A stretch of DNA of 64,000 nt from Cylicocyclus nassatus. Lineage: Eukaryota; Nematoda; Chromadorea; Rhabditida; Strongylidae. Made by a program: the position numbers and the translations under genes. The stretch lies in assembly GCA_958299035.1 (NCBI GenBank), contig CATQJL010000112.1, forward strand, positions 15,290,880 to 15,354,879. Reading direction: 5' to 3'. Shown in pieces: positions 10,883 through 22,359 of this stretch. The notes beneath the pieces are model-generated. The model ran no database searches and was not told the DNA's origin. It worked only from the letters and a program-made list of their open reading frames with translations. The stretch's first letter is position 1, and each line of letters starts with the position of its first letter.

Positions 10883-11740
10883 TTAGGTCGTTCCATAAAT
10901 TCGTAGCGTTTTTATTTTCGTACTCATATCTTTGAGGAGCGGTTGATTTGCGGCGGAATGCATTTATCGTTTGGAAGGGCTGATTGCTTTTTGAAATACA
11001 TCTACTGATTTCGGTGGAAAGCTGATTCACTCGGATCTCGCAGCTTCCAAAGATGGAAATTTTGAAAGGCAAAAAGGAGCAATTTCGGCATTTGCGCCTT
11101 TTTCGTTATGAAAAGAAGCGTTTTTGCACAGATTTTTGTGTCGATTATGTAACGTGGCGTTTGTTCATCAATATAAGACAAAAAAAGATTGGATTGGTAC
11201 AAAAGAGCAGGAGCTGAGCAGGATGTCCCTGAACAAGACTTTTCGGGGGACGGGCAGGACGTCCTGCACTGAATATTGCTGGACAAGTAGACGACGGTCA
11301 AGCACGCAATAAGCAATCCAAATGCACGGTTTAAACCAGGTCCTACCGCAGAAAAAGCCTAACAGACAAATCCAGTGAGTTTTTCTGCATGAGAAACATG
11401 GCCTCATACGGCAAACGTCGTCAAAACTCTCCTGCACGACTCGAGTGGAAGGTACTTCAGTACCCGAAATACTCTCCAAACCTCGCTCTACCAGATTATC
11501 ATTTGCTCCGCTCTCTAGCAAACCGCATGAATTGTGCATGTCTCGATTTCAGTAAGCAACTTGAGCGCTGGTTAGATGTTTCTTGGGACCCGGCGCGCTG
11601 CCGTTTGAAAAATTGAGGAGCTAACAAGAATGTGCCAAAAGGTTGTGCGCTACAACGGAATGTAATTTTGAGTGATTTTTACTGTAAATTGATGATTTTG
11701 TTGGTTTATAAAAACGCTACGAACTTATGGAACGACCTAA
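10883..11740 (+). mobile_element. Deleted mariner transposon
   Basis: Terminal inverted repeats begin TTAGGTCGTTCCATAARTTC at 10883 and end with the complement at 11740. TA flanks both ends (10881-10882 and 11741-11742), the mariner target-site duplication. At 858 bp it is shorter than the roughly 1.3 kb of intact mariners, so a middle part is missing. The inside carries a broken transposase. Confidence 0.88.
11053..11616 (+). pseudogene. Broken mariner transposase
   Basis: The N-terminal fragment (from ATG 11053, reading KGKKEQFRHLRLFRYEKK) resembles the mariner transposase start. The C-terminal fragment contains YSPNLALPDYHLLRSL, which is the mariner signature around the third catalytic aspartate. 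The two parts are in different frames. The section before the signature continues into a different frame around 11400-11450, and the middle of the gene is missing. It is therefore inactive. Confidence 0.85.
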
Positions 11741-11744
11741 TATA

Positions 11745-13113
11745 TCATATATCATCATAAAAGGTAAAAGGAATTCTATGAGTGCGACAAGTTCTTTGAC
11801 ACTGCCCCGTAAGCAAGTGAGCCCAAATGTTCAACAACATTTTGCCAAAATTAGTTGTGGTATGTTCTGGTATTAATTCAAAATTTGCATAACAAATTTG
11901 AATGATCAAAGTATTTGCGAAAATCTGAATACAACATCCAGTGTCTCGTTCGTGTGGGCCACAAAGGTTTCAACTAGACGCATGCTTATTGAAAGCGCTA
12001 GCAAGAAAAATTTTACGTCAAAAGACCATCGGCATCAATCGCCGAAAGCTTCTTTTTCTAACATTAGTAACAAATCCAAAATACCCATGCAACGACAATT
12101 TTTCGAATTGAGACGAACTAGAGAAGGAAGATTGGCGGATTTTAATGTAAATACAGGAAAGAACATGGATGGGAACTGTCTTTTTTCCTCCCCGCACACT
12201 TGTTTCAAAAACTCTAATTGTTTGAAAAATTGACCCACAAAAGCATGGAAATTTTTAAACGGAAAGTCGCAAACGAAACTCCACTCTTCAACAATGGCGC
12301 TCCCTTAAAGCTCACTAGTTTGACTCCATGGTGCTTCAAATAATGCCTCGATTAAACGATTGGAAATATGGGAAAATATGCTGTCAATATGCGAGACTGC
12401 AGCGGTCACCCGTGCTAAAGAAAATTAGGCGCTCAAGATTTAGCGAAGGACTATGATTAGCTTCCAAACGAGTTGCAAGCCTGTGATAAGGGTTAGGCCA
12501 ACCGTGCATAAAGAGGCTTTGAGATTGATTTGGATCAGCATATCTCGCTGCTGGTACGATAGTAAGCTGTACAAAAGCCTAGTAGGACGTCGTTTGGAAG
12601 TACGGGCAAGCCAAACCCCTAAAATAGCCAGAAGAAACAAAATTTCGAGAGGAATCAAATATGCCATTGCAAGACTAAATTTAGTTAACACCTCAACGCG
12701 AAGACAGAACCGTATAGCAAAAATTTTATATTTATTTGTTTATTTATTTATATAATTGCATTACACAATAGTAATGTGCCATACTAAAAAAGAAACGAAT
12801 AATTGGAAAGGAGAGTGAGGGAGAGTGAGGTGTGCAAAATGTGTACAGCATTGAGGGAATTCTAAGCTCTAGTTTCATACCACTAAGCGTCTGCGTATAC
12901 TGTTTAGTGCACATATGTATGCATCTTACACATTATAGAGAGCTCCAATCATAAGTACATTGATCTGCATAAGTGGCATTTTTGCTCTCAACAGTAGAGT
13001 AAGATGAAGTACTCAAGTTATCGACCATTTCCGAGTGGTAGTAGCCTATTAAATGGTCCATTCATCGATCCATCCATCCATCAGTCCATGGATCCATTAT
13101 GCACTTCACCTAC
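11745..13113. other. Gene-free stretch
   Basis: No supported gene. A minus-strand frame at 12440-12691 (83 codons) is strongly hydrophobic in its N-terminal part and could be a relic exon of a membrane protein, but no family signature is visible. An AT-rich run lies near 12725-12755. Confidence 0.4.
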
Positions 13114-13121
13114 ATACATAC

Positions 13122-13470
13122 CAGTGGCGTACCCAGGATTTCGGCTCGGGGGGGGGGGGGGCGGCAAAAAAAATTTTTCAAATGAAGGTGCGTGGCGTTA
13201 GCCATGCACTCCGAAAAAATTTTAGGGGGCTTCTCAACAATTTTGCGGGCCTCCAACCCCTAAAATCTGAAAAAGAGGGGGGGGGTGGCGTCAGCCACGC
13301 CCCGAAAAATTTTTTTTATAAGGCTAATTTGAATTTTTAAAAATTTTAAAAATTATTTTAATTGTTTACAAAAATAAACAAGTCATTTGCACAGTTTTAT
13401 AACTCATGTAAGTTATCTTTCAAAAATTTCGCGACCCGTTCTCGGAGGGAGCGCGCCCACCCCACCACTG
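13122..13470 (+). mobile_element. hAT-like MITE, copy 1
   Basis: The element starts CAGTGGCGTACCCAGG and ends CACCACTG. The 8-bp direct repeat ATACATAC lies immediately outside both ends (13114-13121 and 13471-13478). An 8-bp duplication and CAG...CTG ends are hallmarks of hAT transposons. The inside has homopolymer G runs and two 'gtggcgt' blocks. A second copy lies in inverted orientation at 26447-26802. The TSD falls in an ATAC microsatellite, so it is weaker evidence here than for copy 2. Confidence 0.8.
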
Positions 13471-13479
13471 ATACATACA

Positions 13480-14050
13480 TACATACATTGTTTCTTTCCT
13501 TCTGTTGAGAAATTGAAATGCAGATCAATATGAAGACAAGAGCTGTCAAAAATGCGTTTTTGTAGCAGACTACACTGAATGAAGTATTGAGATATGTTTA
13601 TAGCTTGATGGAGCTCATACATAGATGGAGCAATTAAAGTCTTGGGCAGGAGGCAGGAGGCATGGTATGAAACGAAAGCTCAGAATTCGAAAAAAAGCAT
13701 TTCAAAAACGACGATCTTCATCAGCTAAAGAAAGGATAACTTCGTAAGATGTAAGCGATCTACTAGCCAAGGATTACATTTGGATATATAATAGATTGTA
13801 ATGGCAAGTAGAAGAGGTAGACTGACACTGAAGGCGAAAATGAATATCGTCATTGAAATTTGATCGAAAGAGTAGTGCACAGGTACAATCCATGCATCTG
13901 TCAGTGACCGAAGTAAGCGCATTCAGTAAGTTTCTAAAATCAAAAAGAAGGTAGAGAACTGAAGGAAAACGAAAAGTAGTGACTTCCTTTGTCATTTGTT
14001 GAGAATTTTTTCTTTTTATATTTGATCTGTCATGCGTCAATTACTTTGGG
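13480..14050. other. Gene-free stretch before the LINE 3' end
   Basis: I see nothing that reads as a gene or a repeat with recognisable ends. The 3' terminus of the minus-strand LINE probably lies near the right edge of this stretch, but no tail repeat marks it. Confidence 0.4.
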
Positions 14051-14460
14051 AGTTCTAGTTCATATCTGTAATACTGAATAAGTCATGTCTTTTACACTTT
14101 TCTCTAAAAATTTCGCTATTTATTGCAGCTATGGCATCTTTGGGAAGCCGTTGAAACCATCTCGCTGTCCTGTAAAACAAATTATTGAACATCTGTTGAT
14201 GATTTCTACGTCGAATCCTGGGCTAATGTAAATTGAAAGCCCTCGATCTTTCACTTGTAGGGATAAACGTCCAGTACTTACTCGCTTTTAGCTTGTTCTC
14301 TCTTCTTAACACTTGAAAGCAAAAAGTAAGGTCAAATAAAACACGCAGAAGCTGAGTTTTTTCAAATGGGATTTTTGAAGGCGGTCTCGTAACTGAGTGG
14401 TGGATTTATCTCGGGCGAAGTACGTTTGAAAAGAAGTCTTGTATATAGTTGTTGCACTTT

Positions 14461-15300
14461 TTAAAGTTTCTTGATGTGTTTTTTACGGAATGGAGACCAT
14501 ATCTGGGAGCAATATTCCAGATGTGGAAGCACAAAGGCTTTATAGAGTAATAGCAGAATTTCTGAATTAGTGTTAGTACCACGAAAAAGCAAAAACAATG
14601 ACGCGTACGCCTTTCTGACCACCATGTCAATATGTTCAGTGAAGCTGAGTTTGGAGTCAATCAGAACTCCTAAATCCTCAACGATTTCACAATTTTTTAG
14701 CCTGCTACCATTAAGGTGATCATTAGGTGTATTCTCTTTTCCAAAATGGAGAACAAAGCATTTATTCAAATTAAATGTTAGATTCCAAGTTCCAGCCCAA
14801 GTGCTCAAATTATCTAGTGATTTCTGTAGATTGGTTTGTACTTCCAGTGCATTATCAATACTGTACCTTCCGTAAATTTTGATATCATCAGCGTACATTT
14901 GAACGCTGATTTGTGAAGAAGTTTTCAAAGTATTCGGCAGATCACGGGTGTAGAAAAGGAAAAGCAAAGGAGATAAAACACCTCCTTGCGGTGCAGCGGT
15001 GTTTTTCAGAAAACAGATGACCTACTTTGACGGTCATATGGCGATCTCGTAGGTAAGATATCAGCCAAGAAAAGAGATTTCCGTCAACTCCGAGATTACG
15101 CATTTTGGCGAGTAATTTACTGTGACAGACTTTATCGAAGGCTTTGGAAAGATCGATATAGAAAACATCAACAGACTCCCCATTATTAATTGCCACACTC
15201 CAGTCGAAGACACTGTCAACAAGATTGGTGGTGGTGGAAGCTCTGCTAAGAAAGCCATGCTGTTCATCGGGAATCAAACCTAGCTGAGTCAGCCACTTTT
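14461..15300 (-). pseudogene. LINE reverse transcriptase fragments
   Basis: The frame from 15277 down contains DEQHGFLSRAST and DVFYIDLSKAFDKVCHSKLL, the RT motif A region. It shifts frame near 15000, where PQGGVLSPLLF (motif B) is split. The next frame contains QMYADDIKIYG, the YADD catalytic motif C, and then LGVLIDSKLSFTEHI (motif E region). These motifs are typical of CR1/jockey-type RTs. At least one frameshift inactivates it. Confidence 0.9.
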
Positions 15301-15571
15301 ATAACTCATCACGTATAATCTTTTCCATGATTTTGATGGGAGTAGGCAGTAGACAGTAGACTAATTGGGCGAAATTCGTTGATAAAAATGGCGCTATCAC
15401 TTCTTGGTATGGCTGTGACAATGGCCTCTTTCCATAAACTAGGTTTTTCACCCACCAGCATCGAAATGTTGAAAATATGAGCGAGAGGAGCAGCAAGCTA
15501 TGAAGCACATTTGAGATAGATGATCTGAGGTATACCATCAAATGTTTCAGTGACAGAGGGCTTGAGTTTTT

Positions 15572-16063
15572 TTAGATAACGATATAACAGACAACAGACG
15601 GATCAAAGTAGACATCATCACAGCGGTGGCGAAGCGGAACAGTACCAACATCATTAAAAGCATTAGAGTGTACATTTTCATCTTTATCAGAGAACACACT
15701 AGCGTATTCTCCAAGAACATGAGCTTTATCACTATCGCCAACGTAAGACTTGCCGAAAGAATCTCTGAGAGTTGGAAGATGTGGATTTGATTTCATTTTG
15801 CTCTTCAAGTACCAAAAGAGATATTTCACTGAACTTTTAGCAGCAAGCCTTCTTTCACGACAAGCGAAATATTTTTCTACATGATGGTCTATATCAGCAC
15901 AAACTTTTTTATAGAGGGAATCAGAAAGAGGATTAGGCAGCATGTCAAGGAGGCGCTGCTTCTGAGAAATTGAGGCGCGAATATGAGCGGGGAGATAATT
16001 CTTTTTTGTAGTTGGGAATTTTATGGAAACGAATTGGAGAATGCGTCGTAGACTGTTCTGCAA
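15572..16063 (-). pseudogene. LINE ORF2 linker fragment
   Basis: A 163-codon minus-strand frame with an ACRERRLAAKSSVKYLFWYL segment and the LADKAHVLGEYA-like region (here SDKAHVLGEYASVFSDKDEN). This is the connector between endonuclease and reverse transcriptase in CR1-like elements. It reaches a stop, and the RT follows in another frame. Confidence 0.75.
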
Positions 16064-16099
16064 AATCTATAATATACATCACAACAAGAAGAGTGATTA

Positions 16100-16440
16100 T
16101 CAAACAGCGAAATCCAATCGATTATAAAAGTAGTTGTCAAGAAGAGCGTAATCTACATCATGAAAATTAGGTAGAGGGATACAAAAAGAGGGGAAATTTT
16201 CATAAACCTCAAAGGAGATAATACACTGATCAGATGAACCAAAAGGAGGTAGCATAGTGATATTGGCAATGATCGGATAAGCCGACAATACTAAATCGAG
16301 GACGTTACCGGCATAAGTAAGGGAGCTAATGTGCTGCTTTAGTCCGCAGTTAGTTACGAAATCTAAAAAAGGAGTGGAACTAGTATTCAAAGCCTTCATA
16401 GTAGAACAGTCAATATGCAAGTTGAAGTCACCAAGAAAGA
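16100..16440 (-). pseudogene. LINE endonuclease C-terminal fragment
   Basis: The frame contains GDFNLHIDCS at its start (the GDFN motif of AP endonucleases) and LDLVLSAYP...SDQCIISFEV at its end, matching the LDLVL and SDH-type motifs. The N-terminal catalytic half is absent. Confidence 0.8.
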
Positions 16441-16952
16441 TGGTTTGAATATTTTGACGCTAAACACAAGACCGGGTGTGCTGCGCAGACAAGGAGCTTT
16501 TTTCAGCGCCTCGAAATAGAAAAAGTATGATAGAAACACACATTTTATCAAGCGAGATCTGCCTTCACTGGATGTACCTAGTCTGTAGATTTCAGTAGGC
16601 TCTGCTTCGATATCCAATTTGTCGAGGACCGATATGACAGATTTCTCCGTATGTGCTTGACGTTCGGAAGCGATACCATTGTCAAGCTCCGGCACTCCAC
16701 AATAACAATGGAGCGGGATCGTTTTTCATCGTTCAGAAGCTCTAGACTGGCCGACTGTTTGACCAAGTTCAACAAACGATTAAGAAGCAGCAAAGCTTCG
16801 GGAGCTTTATCCGCCAGAATCGTATGCAGCTTGGTCAGAAGCATACCTTGTTCGCGTTGTTCTTTGTTTTCTGCTTCAACAGAAGGTGCCTCGGCGGGTC
16901 CAGTAACATCCTTTCCCTTCTTAGCTTGCGCAAGTCGACGTTGTGAGACCAT
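16396..16952 (-). pseudogene. LINE ORF1-like fragment
   Basis: A charged, glutamine- and leucine-rich N-terminal part starts MVSQRRLAQAKKGKDVTG near 16952. A frame change near 16.69 kb leads to a segment with SERQAHTEKSVISVLDKLDI and RLGTSSEGRSRLIKCVF. This resembles the RNA-binding ORF1 of nematode CR1-like LINEs. Fusion to the endonuclease part suggests an internal deletion. Confidence 0.65.
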
Positions 16953-17003
16953 AGAAAATATACACGACCGCTTAGAATGAGTTCACGAATGAAAGTTGAT
17001 ATA

Positions 17004-18375
17004 TTAGATCATTCCGAAAGTAATTTCGCTTTTTTCAAACGGGCGCCACATTTGATAGAACAAAGGTTTTTAAGAGATCTTGGATGCATTCGATGCAGAA
17101 TTTCATTCTCTTTCTAGTTGTTATGAAACTAATGCAAAACAGTCCATGAGCTTCCAGAAAATAACCAAAATCTGCGACCCATGCTTTTTGAGATCGTCAA
17201 GTTTCACGATTTTTTGAAACTTTCATATCAATCCTCAGAAGGAGTTCAAGTAACGATTCGATAGAGCAAACCTTATAGAATACTAGCTGGCTTACCCGGC
17301 TTCGCCGTATGTTCCGAATAGAAAATTCTATTTCTGAACCGATCGGGACCAAACTTGGCACATATACACTTCGGGCCCCGGCGGGTGTCCCGTGGGGGTG
17401 ATCAGCATGCTCGATTACACCCCTGTGCCAACTCCCAGCCCCCTAGCTCAAATTTTGCAAAAAATCGGTAAAATCGATATCGATCGATGACGAAAAGTAG
17501 CCTATGACACCCGCCGGGGTCCCGATCGGTTCAGAAATGGAATTTTCTATTCGGAACATACGTACACACATACAGACATACAGACAGACATACAGACATA
17601 CAGACAGACAAACAGACACTCAGCTTTATATATAAGATAGCACTACTTTTGCCTCTTTCTCATATCTCGCCGTAATTTTTTAAAAGATTTTTTAACAAAA
17701 CCATCGGATTTTGGCAGGCCCACATCGGCCACAATCGCATCAAACATCGCAATTATTCTGAATTTGAGACTACCAAAGGTACTATGATTTAGCATTAATT
17801 TTACAAAGCAAGTGAGGGTTTACGGATTCGAAATATCAAATTTCGTGTTTTTCGGGTACAGCCTGGAGCTCGCTAAAAAATGAGTTATGACGATTTCATC
17901 CCCGAAAACTAAACGAATCGAAAACGAAAAACACCTGTTAGAAAGAGGAGAAAATGCTGCATCGAATAATGCGCGAGCTGCTCTTCTCTTGATGTTCTAC
18001 GAGGATTTAGCTGCTTAAGTATGGAAATCGGTAGCATCAGTTAAAATTCTGTTAAAAATGTATGACAAAATATGAAAAGGGAAAAAAGTAGTTCTGTATT
18101 CTATAAGGTTTACTCTATCGAATCGTTACTTGAACTCCTTCTGAAGATTGATATGAAAGTTTTAAAAAATCGTGAGACTTGACCATCTCAAAAAGCATGG
18201 GTCGCTAATTTTGGTTATTTTCTGAAAGCTCACTGACTGTTCTGCAACAATTTCATAACCATTAGAAAGAGAATGAAATTCTGCATCGAATGCATCCAAT
18301 ATCTCTTAAAAACCTTTGTTCTATCAAATGTGGCGCCCGTTTGAAAAAAGCGAATTTACTGTTGGAATGACCTAA
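17004..18375. mobile_element. Foldback element A with mariner-like ends
   Basis: Inverted arms of about 280 bp (17004-17283 and 18093-18375) begin TTAGATCATTCCGAAAGTAA on the left and end in the complement of TTAGGTCATTCCAACAGTAA. TA dinucleotides flank it (17002-17003 and 18376-18377). The mariner-type TIR and TA duplication suggest mobilisation by a mariner transposase. The middle carries an unrelated repeat (17284-17640) and no recognisable gene. Confidence 0.85.
17284..17640. repeat. Nested repeat with ACAGACAGAC tail
   Basis: It begins CTAGCTGGCTTACCCGGCTTC and ends with a CATACAGACAGACATACAGA simple-repeat region and TTTATATATAAG. Inside, a block at about 17309-17355 recurs as its reverse complement at about 17518-17564. 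This combination resembles 3' tails of RTE-type or Penelope-type retroelements in invertebrates, which is a weak assignment. It seems inserted near the inner edge of foldback element A. Confidence 0.6.
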
Positions 18376-18379
18376 TATA

Positions 18380-19351
18380 TTAGGTCGGTGCAAAAAGTTT
18401 TTCAATACATCGGCAAAGACGCTAGAATGAACATAATTCCTCATCTTTTTAGCTGCCAAACTCCTATTGTGTCTCGTTGAGGGAGTGCTGAGATAATCGC
18501 TGAAAATTGCAACCATTCGTTTTTACCATGTCCAACTTTCACTAATTTTCAAAGTTTTTGTACGAGACTTTTGGGAGAGTCCTAATAAACCAGCAGATAG
18601 AGCAAACCTTTTGCTAACACAATCAATTTTTTGTAGCCCTACGGCTTGTCTTCCAGAATTTCTACGATTTATTTTTTGAAGTGACTAAATTTTACATTCA
18701 GCCTATTCTGACCTCGTAGAACATGAAATGGTAAACACTTCAAGTACCATTCGATGCAGCTTTTTCTCTTCTCTTTAACAGCTATCTTTTCTTGGCGAGA
18801 AATTTGCAGGAAAAGTTGCAGTATTTCTCTATTGTACGAGTACGCACTGTCGTACCCTATGTTTCCAAATCTCCATAAGTCGAAGCGAAAATCGCTCATC
18901 TACTTTGTAATGGTATCGGTAGTAATAATCGGGTGTTGCAGCCTCAGTTTTCTGTAGGTTTTGCAGTGTTTGGTGCAATAACAGGTTATGTGATTTTTCC
19001 AAAACACAAGACTTTTAGAAAATTATTTAGCAAAAATCTGAAAAAGCAGCTGAAACAAGGAAAAATTGATTCTGTTAGCAAAAGGTTTGCCCTATTTGCT
19101 GATAATTAGGGCTCCTCCGAAAGTCTTGTACAAAAACTTTGAAAATAAGTGAAAGTTGGACATGGTAAACACGAATGGTTGCAATTTCCAGCGAATTTCT
19201 CAGCATTCTTTCAATTAAACACAGCGGAGTTTAGCAGCTGGAAAGAGGAAGAAATTCTACATCGGGTACATTTTGAATCGTTTGTTTACCTTCATTCTAG
19301 CGTGTTTGTCGATGGACTGAAAAAACTGACAGAACTTTTGCACCGACCTAA
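18380..19351. mobile_element. Foldback element B with mariner-like ends
   Basis: The arms (about 18380-18635 and 19058-19351) begin TTAGGTCGGTGCAAAAAGTT and end with its complement. This terminus resembles the TTAGGTYGGTGCAAAAGT ends of known mariner-derived MITEs. TA flanks both sides. It starts four bases after the end of element A, so the two share the junction CCTAATATATTAGG. No transposase is recognisable. Confidence 0.85.
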
Positions 19352-19359
19352 TATATATA

Positions 19360-20120
19360 TCCTTACTATAATATACATTCGATCCTCTCAAGCGCGACGG
19401 CAGAGTTTTCTGCGTCCCTCCTATCCTTAACCCCATGCATGAGGAGGGTCCAGCTGCTGAAGGAAGGATTCCAGAAAAAGGAATGGGAAGATATAACGGC
19501 GCTCAGTGATGATGGGAGGAGAGGCCAGCAGCCATTATGTCGGCGAGAGATTTGCTCGCACTATGGGTCCCGGGGAGGAGCGGAGATTTTTCAGCTTTGA
19601 GCTAAGCGGCTGAGAATTGGCAAAGGGGTGTATGTGAACATGCTGATCACAGATCCAATGAATTTCAGAATTATCGATTACTTATCGGCCACCTTTATCG
19701 ATTTCGTTGCTGCACTTGCTAAGTGTTGAAATAGTAATGTGTCACGCAATAGGTGGCCTACTCTAGGCGCTATCGCGGGGGCTCGGCGTGGTGTCCAGGG
19801 GTTTAAAAAAATCCTTTATCGAGTAGTCGTCCTCCAGGCGATCGGCGTCCGCGTATCTTCTCGGCTTGGCTCCTTGATCGCTTGACCTCACGCTAGGTGA
19901 CAGGAAGACAAAAGAAAAAAGTGATTTGAGCCGGGCGAAACCGCCTTATATAGCGGCCGAGGAGATACGCATGCCGCCGAGTGCCTGATCCCGCCAACAG
20001 GCGGGAATGCGTACAAAACAAGGTAGAACAAAAAATACACAATATCAGATCATAGATAAGCAAAGCAAGATCGCGACACGATTACAGCACCATTCGACTG
20101 TTCGGATCATTTGAGCCATC
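19360..20120. other. Gene-free GC-rich stretch
   Basis: GC content rises from about 19.75 kb. I recognise no gene. A TATA-like string (ccttatatagcggcc, near 19946) might belong to the element carrying the helicase remnant. Confidence 0.35.
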
Positions 20121-20479
20121 ATTTCCTTCACATGCCTCGGCCACGGCGAGAGTCGTCCCGACTCTGAGGTTGTTGACGCGGGATGGGATCACAATTTTCG
20201 AGCGGCGGGCGACCAAGTGGGCGACGGCTTCCACTGCGTACACGAATATGGGAGTGAGAGCGGCGTAGCAACGTGGGGCTCACAGCGTGACGGCTAGACT
20301 CTGGCTCGACTTGGCGGCGGTATGATGGTCCCTGTTCTGGGCTCGCTCTGTGACTCCTGGTGGGATAGTCGTCTCTACGGCGGGGAGATCTCTCAAGGTG
20401 GCGTGGCGGACTACGGCGACGGCTGCCGGATCCTTCACGGCGGCGTGGGGGGCTGGCATGTCGGCCGTTGATAGGTGGG

Positions 20480-22353
20480 GGATGGAACGTTATGGGCTGT
20501 TGATGGCGCTTCTTCTGCGGGGCTGGACACAGCATCGTCCTGTAGCTGTATGGATCGATGGAGCTTCGACACTAGCATTCGTCAAAGTGCGCGAGGTCAT
20601 TATGGATCCTGCGGCAAAAACCTTAATGGTCCGGTGCACGCCTTCCACTGGTCGCCCTATTTCGCGCAGTTGCAGACCGTGCCAGTCCCGCCGAAGGCAT
20701 CTGGAAAGTTTTCATCTGTGCCAGGCTATGCCGGCCTCCGATTGCTTCCCAATCCGCGTACGCGTGCATTTCAAAAGCACAATTACCAGAAAGCGTGCCA
20801 GTAGGTAGCCGGGGAGATGGTATTATGAATGCGATGTATGGCCGAGCCGAGTTGTCTTGCGCCCTACCCAATCAACAGACGCCGATGGTCACGCAGCTTA
20901 CCAGCATCCACTTCAGATTCAGAGGTCGTCAACTCGCACTTACTCAAGACCAGCAGGCCGCCATGTCCCTTGGATTCACCCAATATCCGGTACCCGCGAT
21001 TCAGGCCGCTTCACAGGCAAGACCGCGGTCGGAGCTCTTCTCGCCGCTCACCTGTGCAAAGCTGGCGTAACCGTCATCGTCACGGCTATAACCAACACGG
21101 CAGTTGCCCAGTTTGCGGACATCCTTCTTGGTCTCGATGACTTCCAGGGAATCCCGATGGTGCGATACATTTCTGACGCCGCTTCCGCCGACAACACCTT
21201 CGCGACGGCGGCTGATCTGAATGTCATTCTGAAGTCCCTTGGTGACACCTATGGCAAGCGCATGACCTCCACCGAGCCCGGCATATGCCGCGAATTCAAA
21301 AGGAGCAGAGAGGCACTGGAGAGGTCGCTGAGAGACCCGGAGCGCGCCCTCTTTATGTCTGAAGAAGAAAAGGAGGAATGCTTCATCTTCGATCAATATG
21401 TGTCCCGGCATTTGAAGAAAATGGTCGATCTCATGTTTCGATATCACGCGCCATCTTCGCTTCTCTTATCAACATCATCGGCCGCAAAGGCATCTTCAAG
21501 AAGCATATGGCACGCTTCACGGTGCTAATCGGAGACGAAGCATCTCAGATCCCTGAGCCGGTGGTGGTGACGTTCGCTATGCTACTTTCCTGGGTGCGTC
21601 AGATTTACATCGGCGACGTACACCAGTTGGAATCGCACGTCTCAGGCCCTGCAAACTCCAGCGTAGCGATCTATGGCGCTCGTAGCGCCATAAAAATCCT
21701 CACGGACGCTCGAGCCGTCCCTGTTGCTCCCCTCCGCACTCACTACCTTTAGATCCCACCCCGCGCTGATTGAGCTTCCGAATCGGGTAATGTATGAAGG
21801 ATCGTTGGTGTCGGGAGTAAGAGCCGAAGATCGAGGTATGCTCCTTTCAGTGATGCGCTTCCCATCGCCAAAAGTACCGTTCATGTTCGTTGATGTCCCT
21901 GCCTGCTCAACCAAAGCGCAGAACCGGTCTCACTTCAATGAAGTTGAGGCGCAGGTGTGCTGGAACCTGGTCAACCACCTGCTGGAGAAGGGAATCCAAC
22001 CGGCCGATATCGCGGTCATCGCCTTTTATTGAGAACAATGAAGCCAGATGCACGCGCATGCCCGCTCTCTCGACATCGAAATGGCTACGGTTGACTCGGT
22101 GCAGGGAAGGGAGAAGGAGGTGATGGTCGTCCTGACAACTCAAACGGACGCTGAGCCCAACTCTGCGGAATTCCTCGACAACTATCGCCGCATGAATGTG
22201 GCTCTTTCTTGTTGTAGGCATGGCCAGTTCATCCTTGGGCGCCCGGATTCTCTGGCTCGCATTCCCTTCTGGAGTCGTGTACTGGAATGGTCGCGCTCCC
22301 TCAATGCTGTGGTGCCTCACGTCGATCTTGACCGGTATTTTCAAGACCTCTAA
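20480..22353 (+). pseudogene. Broken Upf1-like SF1 helicase
   Basis: Superfamily 1 helicase motifs appear in the correct order but in different frames. They are a Walker A remnant (RFTGKTAVGALLAAHLCKAG near 21010-21070), motif II IGDEASQIPEP (near 21530-21560), motif III YIGDVHQLESH (near 21610), YRSHPALIELPNRVMY (near 21750-21795), motif V VDSVQGREKEVMVVL (near 22090-22135) and motif VI RRMNVALSCCRHGQFILG (near 22190-22240). Frame changes occur near 21.46, 21.75 and 22.03 kb, and the glycine-rich start of Walker A is degraded. The DEASQ box and the AAA_12-type C-terminal half point to the Upf1/NFX1-like group. GC content is far above the surroundings. Upstream frames at 20.48-20.8 kb (QHRPVAVWIDGASTLAFVKV) probably belong to its N-terminal part. 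Confidence 0.85.
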
Positions 22354-22359
22354 GCCCTA

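Larger units (their letters stand above)
14060..16952 (-). mobile_element. Decayed CR1-like LINE
   Basis: Minus-strand fragments appear in retrotransposon order. An ORF1-like RNA-binding part (16.4-16.95 kb) is followed by the C-terminal part of an AP endonuclease (16.1-16.44 kb), a linker (15.57-16.06 kb), a reverse transcriptase (14.46-15.3 kb) and a C-terminal tail (to about 14.06 kb). The jump from ORF1 straight into the late endonuclease implies a large internal deletion. Several frameshifts and stops show that it is dead. Jockey-clade assignment is the main alternative to CR1. Confidence 0.85.

Noticed and set aside
11168..11539. 123-codon minus-strand ORF
   Set aside because: Antisense shadow of the mariner transposase remnant.
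12440..12691. Hydrophobic minus-strand ORF, possible chemoreceptor exon
   Set aside because: No family signature and no neighbouring exons with matching phase; too weak to call.
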